From positions 372,001 to 436,000 of the forward strand of contig NZ_QBKI01000004.1 in the NCBI RefSeq assembly GCF_003054055.1: 64,000 bases of DNA, in the 5' to 3' direction. The stretch is from Pontibacter mucosus (GTDB lineage Bacteria > Bacteroidota > Bacteroidia > Cytophagales > Hymenobacteraceae). The notes beneath the pieces were generated by a model that saw only the letters and a program-made list of their open reading frames with translations, did no database searches and was not told where the DNA came from. Position numbers and translations under genes: made by a program. This document shows positions 52,401 through 59,587 of this stretch, piece by piece (position 1 is the first letter of the stretch; the number at the start of each line of letters is the position of its first letter).

Positions 52401-53434
52401 ACGTCCAGGGCGGCGCGTTTCTGGCTCACCACCAGCACCTTCTTGCCCCTGGCCGTAAAGTCCGACACCAGGTTACAGATGAGCTGCGATTTGCCCGTGC
52501 CCGGCGGCCCCTGCACCACCACCGACTGCCCCTGCTTTACCGCCTGCAGCGCCGCCTCCTGCGCCGCATCCAGGGCAAAGGCCGTGAAGGTGTGCTGCGC
52601 CTGCGTGCTCAAGGTCATACTTTCCTCGGGCGTGCCGAACAACTGCTCCATCTCCTGCAGCTCCCCTTGCTCCAGCAGCTCGTCGTAATCCGTTAGTAAA
52701 TAGGAGGCTGCCTGCGGGAAGATGCCCAGTACTGCCTCTTGCTCCAGCTCCAGCTGCCCCGGTTTATACTCGGCCTCGTAATCGGCTTTTTTATAGTCCG
52801 TAAAGCGCTTGAGCTTATCGCCAAAGAACTCACGACCGGCGTTTATACTTAGCTGCTGCTCTTTCAGGAGCTCGTATACTTTGGTGCGGAACTCCAACGG
52901 GTGTTGGGGCAGGGTGCTCAGGTCCAGTTCCAGCAACTCCTCGGCCAGCGGGGTGCCCATGTAGTGCGCGTAGGCCAGCAGAAAGCTCTGGTTAAACTGC
53001 GCCGGCTGCGCCTCGTCGGGTTGCAGCTCCCACTCCTGCGCCGCGTTTACCTGCAGCTTCACCGGAAAAAACAGCAAGGGGCTCCGCACGGCCGTGCCAT
53101 CCGAGAACTTGCCATGCACAAAAGGCCATCCCAAGTATAACTCGCGGCTGCCGCGCTCCTCAAAAATCATCTCGGCCTTGCGCTTGATAAACCGCAGGCG
53201 GCGGCTTACCGCAGCCACGGGCGCATGGCGGCTGTCGGCGTAAGGGCTCAGGGGGATTCTTTTCTTTCCGCTCAGCAGCTTTTCCAGCACCTCAAAGGCA
53301 GGCTTGCCGTTCACAAAGTCCAGCGCCTCCACGTCCAGGTGCAGTTCCCGGTACAGGCGCAGCAAGACCAGGGCCCTGTTGCCGGAGCCGAGGTTGAGAA
53401 GCCTGCGTCTATAGTGTTTGAGGATATCTTTCAT
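49475..53434 (-). CDS. DUF4011-type superfamily 1 helicase with Vsr-like tail
   Basis: A 1319-aa protein. The N-terminal DUF4011 region (MKDILKHYRRRLLNLGSGNRALVLLRLYR, FPFVKL-like FFPVKLQV) is followed by an UPF1/Dna2-like helicase: Walker A GPPGTGKS (309-316), a long coiled-coil insert (about 450-900), Walker B VIFDEASQCYAETGIPAML (about 937), motif III VVVAGDAQQLKPSD, motif IV region TQHYRSRYPELIEFSN, and motif VI GGENRLNVAVTRAKQQVVVVSS. The last 60 residues (ALSVRHTHADIPLLLRQRHWPYKRIYSRQFWEKP) resemble the C-terminal end of Vsr-like endonuclease domains found on such helicases, with only weak remnants of the active site (TDDD). It may act in DNA repair or phage defence; no partner gene is near. 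Confidence 0.9.
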   Translation of the reverse strand: MKDILKHYRRRLLNLGSGNRALVLLRLYRELHLDVEALDFVNGKPAFEVLEKLLSGKKRIPLSPYADSRHAPVAAVSRRLRFIKRKAEMIFEERGSRELYLGWPFVHGKFSDGTAVRSPLLFFPVKLQVNAAQEWELQPDEAQPAQFNQSFLLAYAHYMGTPLAEELLELDLSTLPQHPLEFRTKVYELLKEQQLSINAGREFFGDKLKRFTDYKKADYEAEYKPGQLELEQEAVLGIFPQAASYLLTDYDELLEQGELQEMEQLFGTPEESMTLSTQAQHTFTAFALDAAQEAALQAVKQGQSVVVQGPPGTGKSQLICNLVSDFTARGKKVLVVSQKRAALDVVHQRLSRQGLGAFAALVHDINADRKAIFNQLREQIDRLDEYKKQNLALNSIYTDRTFLEVSRGINKNLEKLQAFKTALFDMSRCGWSPKELYLRSSLQQPHIPLTPYFKNLTAETVTEFLPRLRQYLEKAIPWQKEEFVWKERRSMESYTFQERQELARVIEALPEEYANLQQSINDLSGYPFSLEELPTYTSALAEITRLQELLGQEEVEHALWPLLQQQAEPKELQQQVLQLKELYLVCPAPDAAIATEDLVSVKSAVARYEEQQKQLLGRLTWAFAPEKQLLKKALAKYKLELDAAGVGELQRRLELRQQAVDLMQGINQQIKLGLKITQHPSEVLQKLKALEDAIQAHKLLRQLHQEQVLHEKLLSLVQLPEHLQALSQSINEAETKYKHWLQWLTEGQISRLIKDEKYQQDLLEELPEVFEPLVAFDALLTSFTGPERKVAELLLEQPIKTAEEGEALLLNSLYLAWLHELEGRHPELRMPSNGELERLEEELQLLLQQKQELSQEIVLSRLREQAYKDIELNRLGNPVTYRRLHAQVSKKRSLYPLRKLFSLFSEEMLDLVPCWLASPETVSAVLPLERCFDLVIFDEASQCYAETGIPAMLRGKQVVVAGDAQQLKPSDIYRARWNGAEGEDEVEELSAESLLELCGLYLPQTMLTQHYRSRYPELIEFSNRYFYQNKLELIPELQDANARQPAITFVKVHGLWQDNQNLAEAQRVVELVLQYLQAGQEELGVITFNYNQQMLVQDLLEEAAQQQNITIPTTVLVKNIENIQGDEKEVIILSVGYAPDDKGKMAMQFGSLNQSGGENRLNVAVTRAKQQVVVVSSIRAEQLQVEHNTHAGPKLLKEYLHYAQQVSRRYFEYEPKQESIPPQVPLLKELLAQQVPHLKPEVPFADLTVVKESTYQGVVLTDDDLYFSALSVRHTHADIPLLLRQRHWPYKRIYSRQFWEKPGEVIERERLGVIKPEVE

Positions 53435-53455
53435 CGGGTACTGTACTTCTTGGGC

Positions 53456-53911
53456 TTAAGGCAGCTGCATGTGCAGGATTGGGTAAGGCTTGCCCATGCT
53501 GTCCAGTTCGGAGCGGCTAATGGTGCGGAAGCCAAAGTGCTCGTAAAACCCTACCGCCTGCTCATTCTGCTCGTTCACGTCCACAGCGCTTGCCTGCAGC
53601 TCCTGCACGGCGTACTGCAACAGTTTTTTGCCAATGCCCTCCCCACGGCGCTCCGGGTGGATAAACAACATCTCTACCTTTCTGTCGGCAGTGCCTACAA
53701 ATCCGGCTATCTGACCTTTCGCGTCCCGCACGTAGTACACTTCTACCAGCTTCAGGTACTCGTCGCGCACCAGGGGTTTATAGAATTGAATGTCCGCTTC
53801 CGACAAAAAGTGATGCGTGGCCCGCACTGAGGCCTCCCATACTTCCGCCAAGGCTGTAAAATCCTCGGGAGCGGCCTTGTAAATTTGCTGCTGTGGCTGT
53901 GTGTGCTGCAT
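53456..53911 (-). CDS. GNAT family N-acetyltransferase
   Basis: A 151-aa acetyltransferase, start ATG 53911. The acetyl-CoA loop is IHPERRGEGIGKKLLQYAV. AVGFYEHFGFRTISRSELDSMGKPYPILHMQLP is the typical C-terminus of YjaB-type enzymes. Substrate unknown. It lies 21 bases upstream of the helicase on the same strand, so they may be co-transcribed. Confidence 0.92.
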   Translation of the reverse strand: MQHTQPQQQIYKAAPEDFTALAEVWEASVRATHHFLSEADIQFYKPLVRDEYLKLVEVYYVRDAKGQIAGFVGTADRKVEMLFIHPERRGEGIGKKLLQYAVQELQASAVDVNEQNEQAVGFYEHFGFRTISRSELDSMGKPYPILHMQLP

Positions 53912-54055
53912 GGTCAAAAGCGGTTACTGCCTCGTAAACGAAAGAAGTCGGCGGAAAGTCTAAGCCAACAAAGCAAGTTAGCAGGAAATAATGGGAGTTG
54001 GCATATAAATACCGTGGCAAAAAGGTATCTTGCCTCCCCTTAATCAGTCACTTAC

Positions 54056-54823
54056 ATGCTTGGCTCTGTTTTATTCTCGCTTGTTTTCCTGCTGCTGCCC
54101 CTGCTGTTCCCCAGCAAACCAAAGCCAGTTAAAGACTATGATAAGCTGCTGCTGGTAAAGGAGTACAAGTATAAAATCTACGAGGTCTTCTCCCTTATCC
54201 CGCTTTTCTTCATTACAGGCGTTATCTGTTACGTTTTCTACCTGTTGGGCAACGATGTGCAGCAAGTATACTTCCGGGGCCGGGAGGCAGACTTTGCCAT
54301 TTACCCGCCGGCATCTTTCTGGCTGGCGCCCGGCATGTGCTTTGGCATCGGCTTACTGATGCCGCCAATGGAATTGCTCTACCGCCTGATGCTGAAGGAA
54401 GAGTACCCAGTGTACCTGGAGTACACCAACCGCAAGTATGGCTTTGACGGCTATAGGGTGGTGCGGTTTCTGGGCAGGGGCTGCCTGCTTGCCGGAGTGG
54501 TGGTATCCGTGCTGGGCCTGGGCTGGTACAAAGAGATAAAAGGCAATAAAATTATTATCGATGATTTTGACTCGCTCACACCACAGGTGTACACGATGCA
54601 GCAAATCGAGTCGGTTACGCACTATGCGTACAAACGCAACTCAAAGGGCGAGGCAGTGGAAGAACCGCATTACAAAATCCGCTTCTCCGACGGCAGGGTC
54701 TGGGACACGTCGCGCAATTTTCATGAGGTGAGCCAGGAAAAGTATGAGGCCATCGTGGCATACCTGCTCTCCCAAACCGGTCTTGAGCTAGGGCATCAGG
54801 AAACAGACGCAGCAGCGCAGTAG
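54056..54823 (+). CDS. Membrane protein of unknown function
   Basis: A 255-aa protein with about four membrane segments (residues 3-17, 46-66, 86-104, 142-158) and a soluble C-terminal part of about 95 residues (WYKEIKGNKIIIDDFDSL, YKIRFSDGRVWDTSRNF). I recognise no family, but it lacks odd composition and the frame is clean. It is divergent from the GNAT gene. Confidence 0.75.
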   Translation: MLGSVLFSLVFLLLPLLFPSKPKPVKDYDKLLLVKEYKYKIYEVFSLIPLFFITGVICYVFYLLGNDVQQVYFRGREADFAIYPPASFWLAPGMCFGIGLLMPPMELLYRLMLKEEYPVYLEYTNRKYGFDGYRVVRFLGRGCLLAGVVVSVLGLGWYKEIKGNKIIIDDFDSLTPQVYTMQQIESVTHYAYKRNSKGEAVEEPHYKIRFSDGRVWDTSRNFHEVSQEKYEAIVAYLLSQTGLELGHQETDAAAQ

Positions 54824-54951
54824 GTCGTTAGGTTTTAGGGCTAGTTATTTTTCTCCTGATACTGCCGATCCGTATTGGCGCAATGCAACATTTTTAGTAA
54901 GATGCAGTTCTTCTAAAAGTATAGCCAAATTCATTTATTACTGCTAAATCA

Positions 54952-54959
54952 TACCTTTG
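54952..54959 (+). promoter_or_regulatory. Promoter box of the alpha/beta hydrolase gene
   Basis: TACCTTTG, an exact TAnnTTTG match, 19 bases before the ATG at 54978. Confidence 0.5.
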
Positions 54960-54977
54960 CTCCATAAACCATCCAGA

Positions 54978-56066
54978 ATGAAGATAAACTCACACCCGGT
55001 TATACTTCTGCTCCCGGTGCTGTTGTGCCTTGTGCTCTCGTCCTGCCACAGAGACAAACCCATTCCCCCTATCGCCCCCCTGGAGGGCTACACCACCACC
55101 AAGCAATACCCCGGCAACGTGGGTGACGAAAGCCTGGATGACTGGAAAAAGGAGCTGAAGGATATTGAGGTGGTGCAGGTAAAATCCACGATGGATGGCA
55201 AGGTGGAGCCGGCGCTGTTCTACGAGTCGAAGTCTACCCGCAAGAAGCCGCTGCTGGTGCTGCTGCACAGCTGGAGCAGCGGGTATTTGCAGGTGCCCTC
55301 CATCCCCTTTGCGCTCTGGGCCGAGAAGTATGACTGGGCCTTTATCCAGCCTAACTACCGTGGCGTTTTTGAGCAGCCAGAGGCCATGGCCTCGGATGTA
55401 GCCATTCAGGACATTGTGGATGCGGTGGACTATGCCATGCAGCATGCCAACATCGACTCCTCGCGCGTGTACCTGGTAGGCTCCTCGGGTGGGGCCATGA
55501 CGGCGCTGGTCACCGCCAGCCGCCACCCCGACCTGTGGGCAGGCGTGGTGGCCTGGGTGCCGGTGTTCGACATTCCGGAGTGGTTTGAATTTAACCTTTA
55601 CTACCCGCACCGCAAGTATAACAGCCAGATTGTGGCGGCGCTGGGAGGCGAGCCCCTGCCCGGAACACCTGCTGAGGCCGAAGGCAAGCGCCGCAGCCCC
55701 AGCACCCAGATTCATCAGGCCAAGGAGGTGCCCATCTTTCTGGCCCACGGCATAAACGATTTGCTCGTGCCGCCGAGCCACTCCATCCGCGCCTTCAATA
55801 TTTTAGCGGCTCCCTCCGATACCATCTCCAAGGCAGACATGGACTACATCGTAAAGGAACAGGCCTTGCCGGAGAGCCTGCAGGGCCAGGCCGAAGAGCC
55901 ATACTTTGGCGCATCGGACCCGGAGGTGGTGTTTAGCCGCCAGTCCAACAACGTGAGGCTGGTGCTGTACGTGGGCGTGCACGACATGGCTTATAACTCG
56001 ACCCTGCTCTGGCTCAACGACCAGCAGAAACCGCAGCCGCAGCCAGCCGTAACGCAGACCAGGTAA
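54978..56066 (+). CDS. Exported alpha/beta hydrolase (prolyl oligopeptidase-like)
   Basis: A 362-aa lipoprotein precursor; the lipobox LSSC puts the lipidated Cys at residue 23. The fold's nucleophile elbow is VYLVGSSGGAMTAL (Ser170). The oxyanion region is LLVLLHSWSSGYLQ, acid Asp is likely in HGINDLLVPPSHS and the His in VHDMAYN near residue 345. It is a surface or periplasmic esterase/peptidase of the S9 type. A short gap leads to the Nudix gene. Confidence 0.92.
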   Translation: MKINSHPVILLLPVLLCLVLSSCHRDKPIPPIAPLEGYTTTKQYPGNVGDESLDDWKKELKDIEVVQVKSTMDGKVEPALFYESKSTRKKPLLVLLHSWSSGYLQVPSIPFALWAEKYDWAFIQPNYRGVFEQPEAMASDVAIQDIVDAVDYAMQHANIDSSRVYLVGSSGGAMTALVTASRHPDLWAGVVAWVPVFDIPEWFEFNLYYPHRKYNSQIVAALGGEPLPGTPAEAEGKRRSPSTQIHQAKEVPIFLAHGINDLLVPPSHSIRAFNILAAPSDTISKADMDYIVKEQALPESLQGQAEEPYFGASDPEVVFSRQSNNVRLVLYVGVHDMAYNSTLLWLNDQQKPQPQPAVTQTR

Positions 56067-56118
56067 ACCTTTGCACCGGTACATCAAGTATAAAGTTTAC
56101 ACATTTATACTTTAACCG

Positions 56119-56598
56119 ATGCCCACACAAGCCGATTCCCATCAGCCCAAGCCCAAGCTTCCTACGGTAGACCAGGTTTCCTCAGGCGGGGTGGCTTTTC
56201 GGAAGGGTGAGGCGGGCGTGGAGGTGGCGCTCATCTCGGTAGGGCCGCAGCAGCGCTGGCAGCTGCCCAAAGGCATTGTGGACGCCGGCGAAACACCCGA
56301 GGCCACTGCAGTACGCGAGGTGCGCGAAGAAGCGGGCATAAACGCTGAACTTATCCAGAAGCTGGACACCATCGAATACTGGTATGTAGGAGACAAGGGC
56401 AAGCAGCGGGTGCGCTTCCATAAGTTCGTGCACTTCTTCCTGCTGCGCTATGCTTCCGGCAACATCAACGACCATGACTGGGAGGTGAACGAGGCCCGCT
56501 GGGTGCCGCTGGAGGAGGCAACCCACATGTTATCGTTTAAAACCGAACGGCAGGTGGTGGAAAAGGCAAAGGCCTTGCTGGAAAGTATAACTTTGTAA
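56119..56598 (+). CDS. Nudix hydrolase
   Basis: A 159-aa pyrophosphohydrolase. The Nudix box is complete: G52-x5-E58-x7-R66-E67-V-x-E70-E71-x-G73 (GIVDAGETPEATAVREVREEAG). An N-terminal tail rich in Pro and Lys precedes it. It may cleave diadenosine polyphosphates or nucleotide sugars; the specificity is not visible. Part of a same-direction cluster with the hydrolase and methyltransferase. Confidence 0.93.
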   Translation: MPTQADSHQPKPKLPTVDQVSSGGVAFRKGEAGVEVALISVGPQQRWQLPKGIVDAGETPEATAVREVREEAGINAELIQKLDTIEYWYVGDKGKQRVRFHKFVHFFLLRYASGNINDHDWEVNEARWVPLEEATHMLSFKTERQVVEKAKALLESITL

Positions 56599-56643
56599 GT
56601 TCGCAAACCAGTCTTTACAATAGCTCATTTTAATCAAGACGAA

Positions 56644-57483
56644 ATGACAACAGCATCAAAAGAATCATCCGAAGAAAAATACCTGCACGGCTACTCGCCG
56701 GAGGAGCAGCAGCGCCTCTACAAGCAGGCCAGGTTCATGGAGAACAAGATTTACTCGGATATTGATTATTCTACCGTTACCAAGCTGCTGGAGGTAGGCT
56801 GCGGCGTGGGGGCTCAGTCCGAAATCCTGCTCCGTCGCTTTCCGCACCTGCACCTGACGGGCATCGATTACTCGGAGAGGCAGATCACGCAGGCGGGCAA
56901 GTTCCTCGCTACCATCCCGTATGCCACCGATAGGTATGAGCTGAAGCAAGAAAACGCCATGGACATGAGCTTCACCTCCCAAGCTGATTTTGACGGAGCC
57001 TTCCTGTGCTGGGTGCTGGAGCATATTCCGGAGCCGGCCAGGGTGCTCTCAGAAGTGCGGCGTGTGCTGAAGCCGGGCAGCCCGGTTGTGATTACCGAGG
57101 TGCTCAACTCCAGTTTCTTCGTGGAGCCATACTCGCCGAGCGTGCTGCAGTATTGGATGCGCTTCAACGATTTGCAGTATGATATGGGCGGCGACCCGTT
57201 TGTGGGTGCCAAGCTCGGAAACCTGCTGCAGTCGGTGGGCTACAAGCGCATTACCACCGAAACAAAAACCTACCACCTCGACAACCGCAACCCGGCCAAG
57301 CGCGCCGAGATGATCGCCTACTGGACGGAGCTGCTCCTAAGCGGCCTGCCGCAGCTGCTGGAAGCCGGTTACGTGGATGCAGAAGTGGCTGATAAGGTGA
57401 AGGAGGAGATGCAGGTGGTGGCGAAGAGCCCGAATGCAGTGTTTTTCTACACGTTTGTACAAGCAAAGGCTTTTACGTCTTAG
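56644..57483 (+). CDS. Class I SAM-dependent methyltransferase
   Basis: A 279-aa enzyme with motif I LLEVGCGVGAQSEILL (SAM site), the acidic residue of motif II in LTGIDYSERQITQA, ENAMDMSF, and motif IV AFLCWVLEHIPEPARVLSEVRRVLKPGSPVVITEV. It is a small-molecule methyltransferase of unknown substrate. A strong terminator follows. Confidence 0.93.
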   Translation: MTTASKESSEEKYLHGYSPEEQQRLYKQARFMENKIYSDIDYSTVTKLLEVGCGVGAQSEILLRRFPHLHLTGIDYSERQITQAGKFLATIPYATDRYELKQENAMDMSFTSQADFDGAFLCWVLEHIPEPARVLSEVRRVLKPGSPVVITEVLNSSFFVEPYSPSVLQYWMRFNDLQYDMGGDPFVGAKLGNLLQSVGYKRITTETKTYHLDNRNPAKRAEMIAYWTELLLSGLPQLLEAGYVDAEVADKVKEEMQVVAKSPNAVFFYTFVQAKAFTS

Positions 57484-57505
57484 GTAGGGTAACTGGCTGT
57501 TGGAT

Positions 57506-57540
57506 AAAACACCCTCCCCAGTTATAGGGGAGGGTGTTTT
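57506..57540. terminator. Terminator of the methyltransferase gene
   Basis: AAAACACCCTCCCC pairs with GGGGAGGGTGTTTT around a short loop, then ATTT. The CCCTCCCC core is shared with the hairpin at 8845-8868. Confidence 0.85.
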
Positions 57541-58471
57541 ATTTAATGACTTTCCTTCTCTGGGATTTGATTGTGGTTAAGTAAGCGTTGTTTATACTTC
57601 TATACTTACCTGTTAATACTTCATAGCTCCTGCTGGCGCAAGCGTCCGCTTGTGCCTTCCTATACTTAGGATTTACTTCCATAGCCGCTGCTTCTCCTCC
57701 TAATTGCTGGCGCGGGTTTGCAACCTGTGCCTCACTATGGCGTTAAGCTTGCAACCCAACTGGCTTGAAAAGCCATGCCTATACTTTGGCTATACTTTTA
57801 TACTTGCCAACCTATACTTTATACTTTCCTAGCCGCTGCTTCCTGCCACTGGAACCAAGCTATCCTTAGTAGCTGCCGCTCATCCTCTAGTTCCCACAAA
57901 CCTAACGTTGCATCGCTGACTTTCTGCCCTCCTAGGCCGGGAGGCCTCGCCTTCGGGCATCGCGCGGTGTACATTTCCTTTGCTACCCTTCGGTCGCAAT
58001 GCCGCTAAGGCGGCACCGGAAATCTACAAGGCGCTCAACCCAAAGGCTGGGATAAGGTCGATAGCTGCTGCCCTTGCTGTCATCTCGACCTTTGGGAGAG
58101 ATCTCTTTAGGATTTTCGATAGATCTCTCGCCCTGCTCGAGATGACAAAGAGTGAAGTAAGTATAAAAAGAGTGAAGTTAGTATAAACTGTCCCCTTGAG
58201 GACAAGTGAGAACGAGAGTTCGAAACTTGCGAGCAAAGCTCAATAGGGGTGTAATCATTTGCTGAGTCCCATACTTTGTAGGGACAGGTCGCGACCTGTC
58301 CGTGCGAGAACAGCAGCTATAAAACTTATACTTCGGCCAAAACATTAGCAGGCTCCCCTCCTTAGCTAAGGAGGGGCAGGGGTGGTTGGGCCCGGTACTG
58401 CAAAAGCTGGATAGCTGGAAAAATTTATACTTGGGCAAGGACAGGATGAAAGCAAGCCCTTAGGCTCCCCC
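57541..58471. repeat. Long non-coding region: dispersed repeat, copy B (uninterrupted)
   Basis: REP hairpins at 57635-57656 (GGCGCAAGCGTCCGCTTGTGCC) and 57709-57731 (GGCGCGGGTTTGCAACCTGTGCC). A TATACTT cluster lies at 57779-57830. The GGCCGGGAGG block starts at 57935 and GGAAATCTACAAGGCGCTCA at 58018. A 70-base inverted repeat with TGTCATCTCGA/TCGAGATGACA arms covers 58078-58147. The perfect palindrome GGACAGGTCGCGACCTGTCC is at 58282-58301. The order equals that at 6556-8790 without the IS110 element. I see no gene. Confidence 0.8.
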
Positions 58472-59413
58472 CTACAACGCCAGATACGGCCTTATCTTTT
58501 CATACAGTTCCGCCGTTACCAGCTTCACCTGCCGCACGTCTTCCAGTTGTTCATACTTCCCGTGCTGCTCCCGGTAGGCTACGATGGCGCGGGCTACATT
58601 GGGGGTAATATAGGGATGGCTCCGCAGTTCATCGGCGGTGGCGGCGTTTATACTTAGTTGCTGCAGCGTGTTGCTTTTCGGCACGAAAGTATACTTGTGC
58701 AGGCTATCCACCACCTCGGGCTGCAGGCCGTACACCTCACGCAGCTGCTCCATGCTATGGAAACCACCCAGGCCATTTCTATACTTCACGATGCGAGCCG
58801 ATAGTTTGCTGCCAATACCCCGGATTTGCTTCAGTTGTGTGGTGTCGGCGGTGTTGATGTTGAAGGGGGCAAGTATAAACCGCTCGCGTTTTTTGGTATG
58901 CCATTCCGGTTGAGGCGAGGGCCGCGAGGAAGCCATACTTTCTGGACGCCTGTTATACTTGGAGGGGCGCTCTACGGGCAGCTCGATGTAGGGATGCAGC
59001 CGCTGGAAAACAGAATCCGGCATACCGTAAATGCGGCCCAGCTCGGCCTTGTAGGTCAGGTCGCCTACTTTGCTGCGGTAATTGAGGATGCGCTGCGCCA
59101 GGTACTTCGGCAAACCGAAAGCCTGCCACTCCTCCAGCGAGAGCTGGTTGGGGTTAAAGGGCCGCAGTGCTACCGTAGCCACTTTATACTTCGATTCCCG
59201 CTCCGGCTGCGCTGCCTCCAGCTGCGCCACCAGGCTATCAAGCAGCTGGCGGTCCTGGGCAGTGGTAAATCCGGGATCCGAAGTATACATCCTGCCTAAA
59301 AGAAAAGGTGCTGCCAATAGCAGCACCAGTAAGGTGAGTAGCACCAGAAACGCATTTACCTCGCGCTGCGAAAAGCCAAAGTTCCTACGTATCCAGTGCT
59401 TTAATTTGTTCAT
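58472..59413 (-). CDS. Helix-hairpin-helix protein (ComEA-like)
   Basis: A 313-aa protein with one N-terminal membrane anchor (AFLVLLTLLVLLLAAPFLLG), so it is inner-membrane bound. It has three HhH units: ALRPFNPNQLSLEEWQAFGLPKYLAQRILNYRS, FNINTADTTQLKQIRGIGSKLSARIVKYRNGLGGF, and SINAATADELRSHPYITPNVARAIVAYREQHGKY. ComEA binds incoming DNA in natural transformation; this protein may do so or may act in another DNA or protein binding role. In Bacteroidota such proteins are common and not proof of competence. Confidence 0.88.
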   Translation of the reverse strand: MNKLKHWIRRNFGFSQREVNAFLVLLTLLVLLLAAPFLLGRMYTSDPGFTTAQDRQLLDSLVAQLEAAQPERESKYKVATVALRPFNPNQLSLEEWQAFGLPKYLAQRILNYRSKVGDLTYKAELGRIYGMPDSVFQRLHPYIELPVERPSKYNRRPESMASSRPSPQPEWHTKKRERFILAPFNINTADTTQLKQIRGIGSKLSARIVKYRNGLGGFHSMEQLREVYGLQPEVVDSLHKYTFVPKSNTLQQLSINAATADELRSHPYITPNVARAIVAYREQHGKYEQLEDVRQVKLVTAELYEKIRPYLAL

Positions 59414-59422
59414 CTATAGACG

Positions 59423-59581
59423 TTACGGTGTCGCCTGCCGGTCCGGGTCATCGTCGTTGTCGAGGTATGAGTCCGGCTCGGGTTTAGGCGGCGCATTCAG
59501 CACGCGCGTGAAAAAGTATATCATCAGGCCGGTAACCAACAGCATGGTTCCGAGCATCACAACAAGCGCAGATGTGTTCAT
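59423..59581 (-). CDS. MetS-type small subunit of an NSS transporter
   Basis: A 52-aa protein: MNTSALVVMLGTMLLVTGLM, then IYFFTRVLNAPPKPEPDSYL and an acidic end. One membrane helix and the short PKPEPDSY tail match the MetS-like small subunits that accompany neurotransmitter:sodium symporters, as in MetPS of Corynebacterium. It starts 6 bases after the stop of the transporter gene and is clearly in the same operon. Small subunits of this kind are needed for transport in MetPS. Confidence 0.88.
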   Translation of the reverse strand: MNTSALVVMLGTMLLVTGLMIYFFTRVLNAPPKPEPDSYLDNDDDPDRQATP

Positions 59582-59587
59582 AGTTTC

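Noticed and set aside
57775..58438. Short frames in the second repeat copy
   Set aside because: They consist of hairpin and repeat sequence, and are not kept in copy A.
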